Source: Alphaproteobacteria bacterium (GTDB lineage: Bacteria > Pseudomonadota > Alphaproteobacteria > Sphingomonadales > Sphingomonadaceae). From it: 6,576 bases of DNA. The notes beneath the pieces were generated by a model, which saw nothing but the letters and a program-made list of their open reading frames with translations, was not told the origin of the DNA and did no database searches. Shown here in pieces: positions 6,504 to 6,576 of the stretch (positions within the stretch are counted from its first letter, which is position 1; every line of letters starts with the position of its first letter). A program made the translations under genes and the position numbers. The stretch lies in the NCBI GenBank assembly GCA_018970965.1, contig JAGWVG010000101.1, positions 1-6,576 on the forward strand. Direction: 5' to 3'.

Positions 6504-6576
6504 TCACATGCCCGTCATATTAGACGGGCCAAAATAGGCTTTCATTTCAATAACTTTTCCTTCGCTATTGAAACGG
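6504..6576 (-). CDS. SnoaL / ketosteroid-isomerase-like protein, C-terminal 23 codons (5' part outside window)
   Basis: Reading leftward from the window edge there is an uninterrupted frame of 23 codons ending in TGA at 6504-6506. Its residues run R-F-N-S-E-G-K-V-I-E-M-K-A-Y-F-G-P-S-N-M, then T-G-M. This is the recognisable last two strands of the NTF2-fold isomerase family. Comamonas ketosteroid isomerase ends (from memory) with R-F-N, then G-K-V, then M-R-A-L-F-G and a terminal N, which lines up without gaps. In that alignment the F of Y-F-G falls at the active-site aromatic position (F116 of the Comamonas enzyme), while the catalytic Tyr and Asp residues lie upstream and outside the window. 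The stop is 18 nt before the preferred thiolase start, so the two genes are probably one transcript. True steroid isomerase activity is not established, because many uncharacterised SnoaL-like proteins share this tail. Confidence 0.72.
   Translation of the reverse strand, partial: RFNSEGKVIEMKAYFGPSNMTGM

Noticed and set aside
6510..6529. Perfect 7-bp inverted repeat GCCCGTC / GACGGGC with a 6-nt loop upstream of the thiolase, with a short T-run beyond it on the minus strand; looks like a terminator or operator.
   Set aside because: It lies within the coding end of the isomerase-like gene (codons for G-P-S-N-M-T-G), the T-run starts about 8 nt after the stem, and the downstream thiolase follows at once. 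An attenuator role is possible but coding constraint is the simpler explanation.

Overview
The window is a stretch of bacterial chromosome or plasmid, about 57% G+C in the part I counted by hand, densely packed with catabolic genes. Protein style and gene content suggest an alphaproteobacterium, most likely a sphingomonad (Novosphingobium/Sphingopyxis/Sphingorhabdus type). This assignment is by recognition only; no rRNA or marker gene is present.

Layout. Three genes read rightward (1-2149). They are the C-terminal part of an FAD/NAD-binding oxidoreductase of the 2-enoate / 2,4-dienoyl-CoA reductase (old-yellow-enzyme-fused) class, a small SnoaL/NTF2-fold protein whose ATG overlaps the preceding TGA, and a LuxR-HTH regulator with a GTG start 8 nt further on. 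They end 19 nt from a convergent leftward group (6576 down to 2169). In transcription order that group is the last 23 codons of a SnoaL/ketosteroid-isomerase-like protein cut by the window edge, a thiolase, a FadD3-like acyl-CoA synthetase that starts 2 nt after the thiolase stop, and, after a 118-nt gap, a flavin-dependent monooxygenase carrying Baeyer-Villiger (BVMO) sequence motifs.

Working together. A ketone-oxidising flavoprotein, a CoA ligase most like the enzyme that activates the C/D-ring remnant of steroids, a thiolase, two NTF2-fold isomerase/dehydratase-type proteins and an enoate-reductase-type flavoprotein form a plausible route. It would convert a cyclic or polycyclic ketone (steroid, terpenoid or similar) to an acid, activate it with CoA and cleave it by beta-oxidation. 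The LuxR-type regulator is the obvious candidate controller. The substrate cannot be read from the sequence, and no diagnostic ring-A/B steroid gene lies in the window.

I saw no mobile element, tRNA, rRNA, CRISPR array or convincing intrinsic terminator. The most useful items not obvious from long ORFs are the isomerase tail at the right edge, the start-codon choices for the thiolase and monooxygenase, and a LinA/scytalone-dehydratase-like Asp/His pair in the small SnoaL protein.
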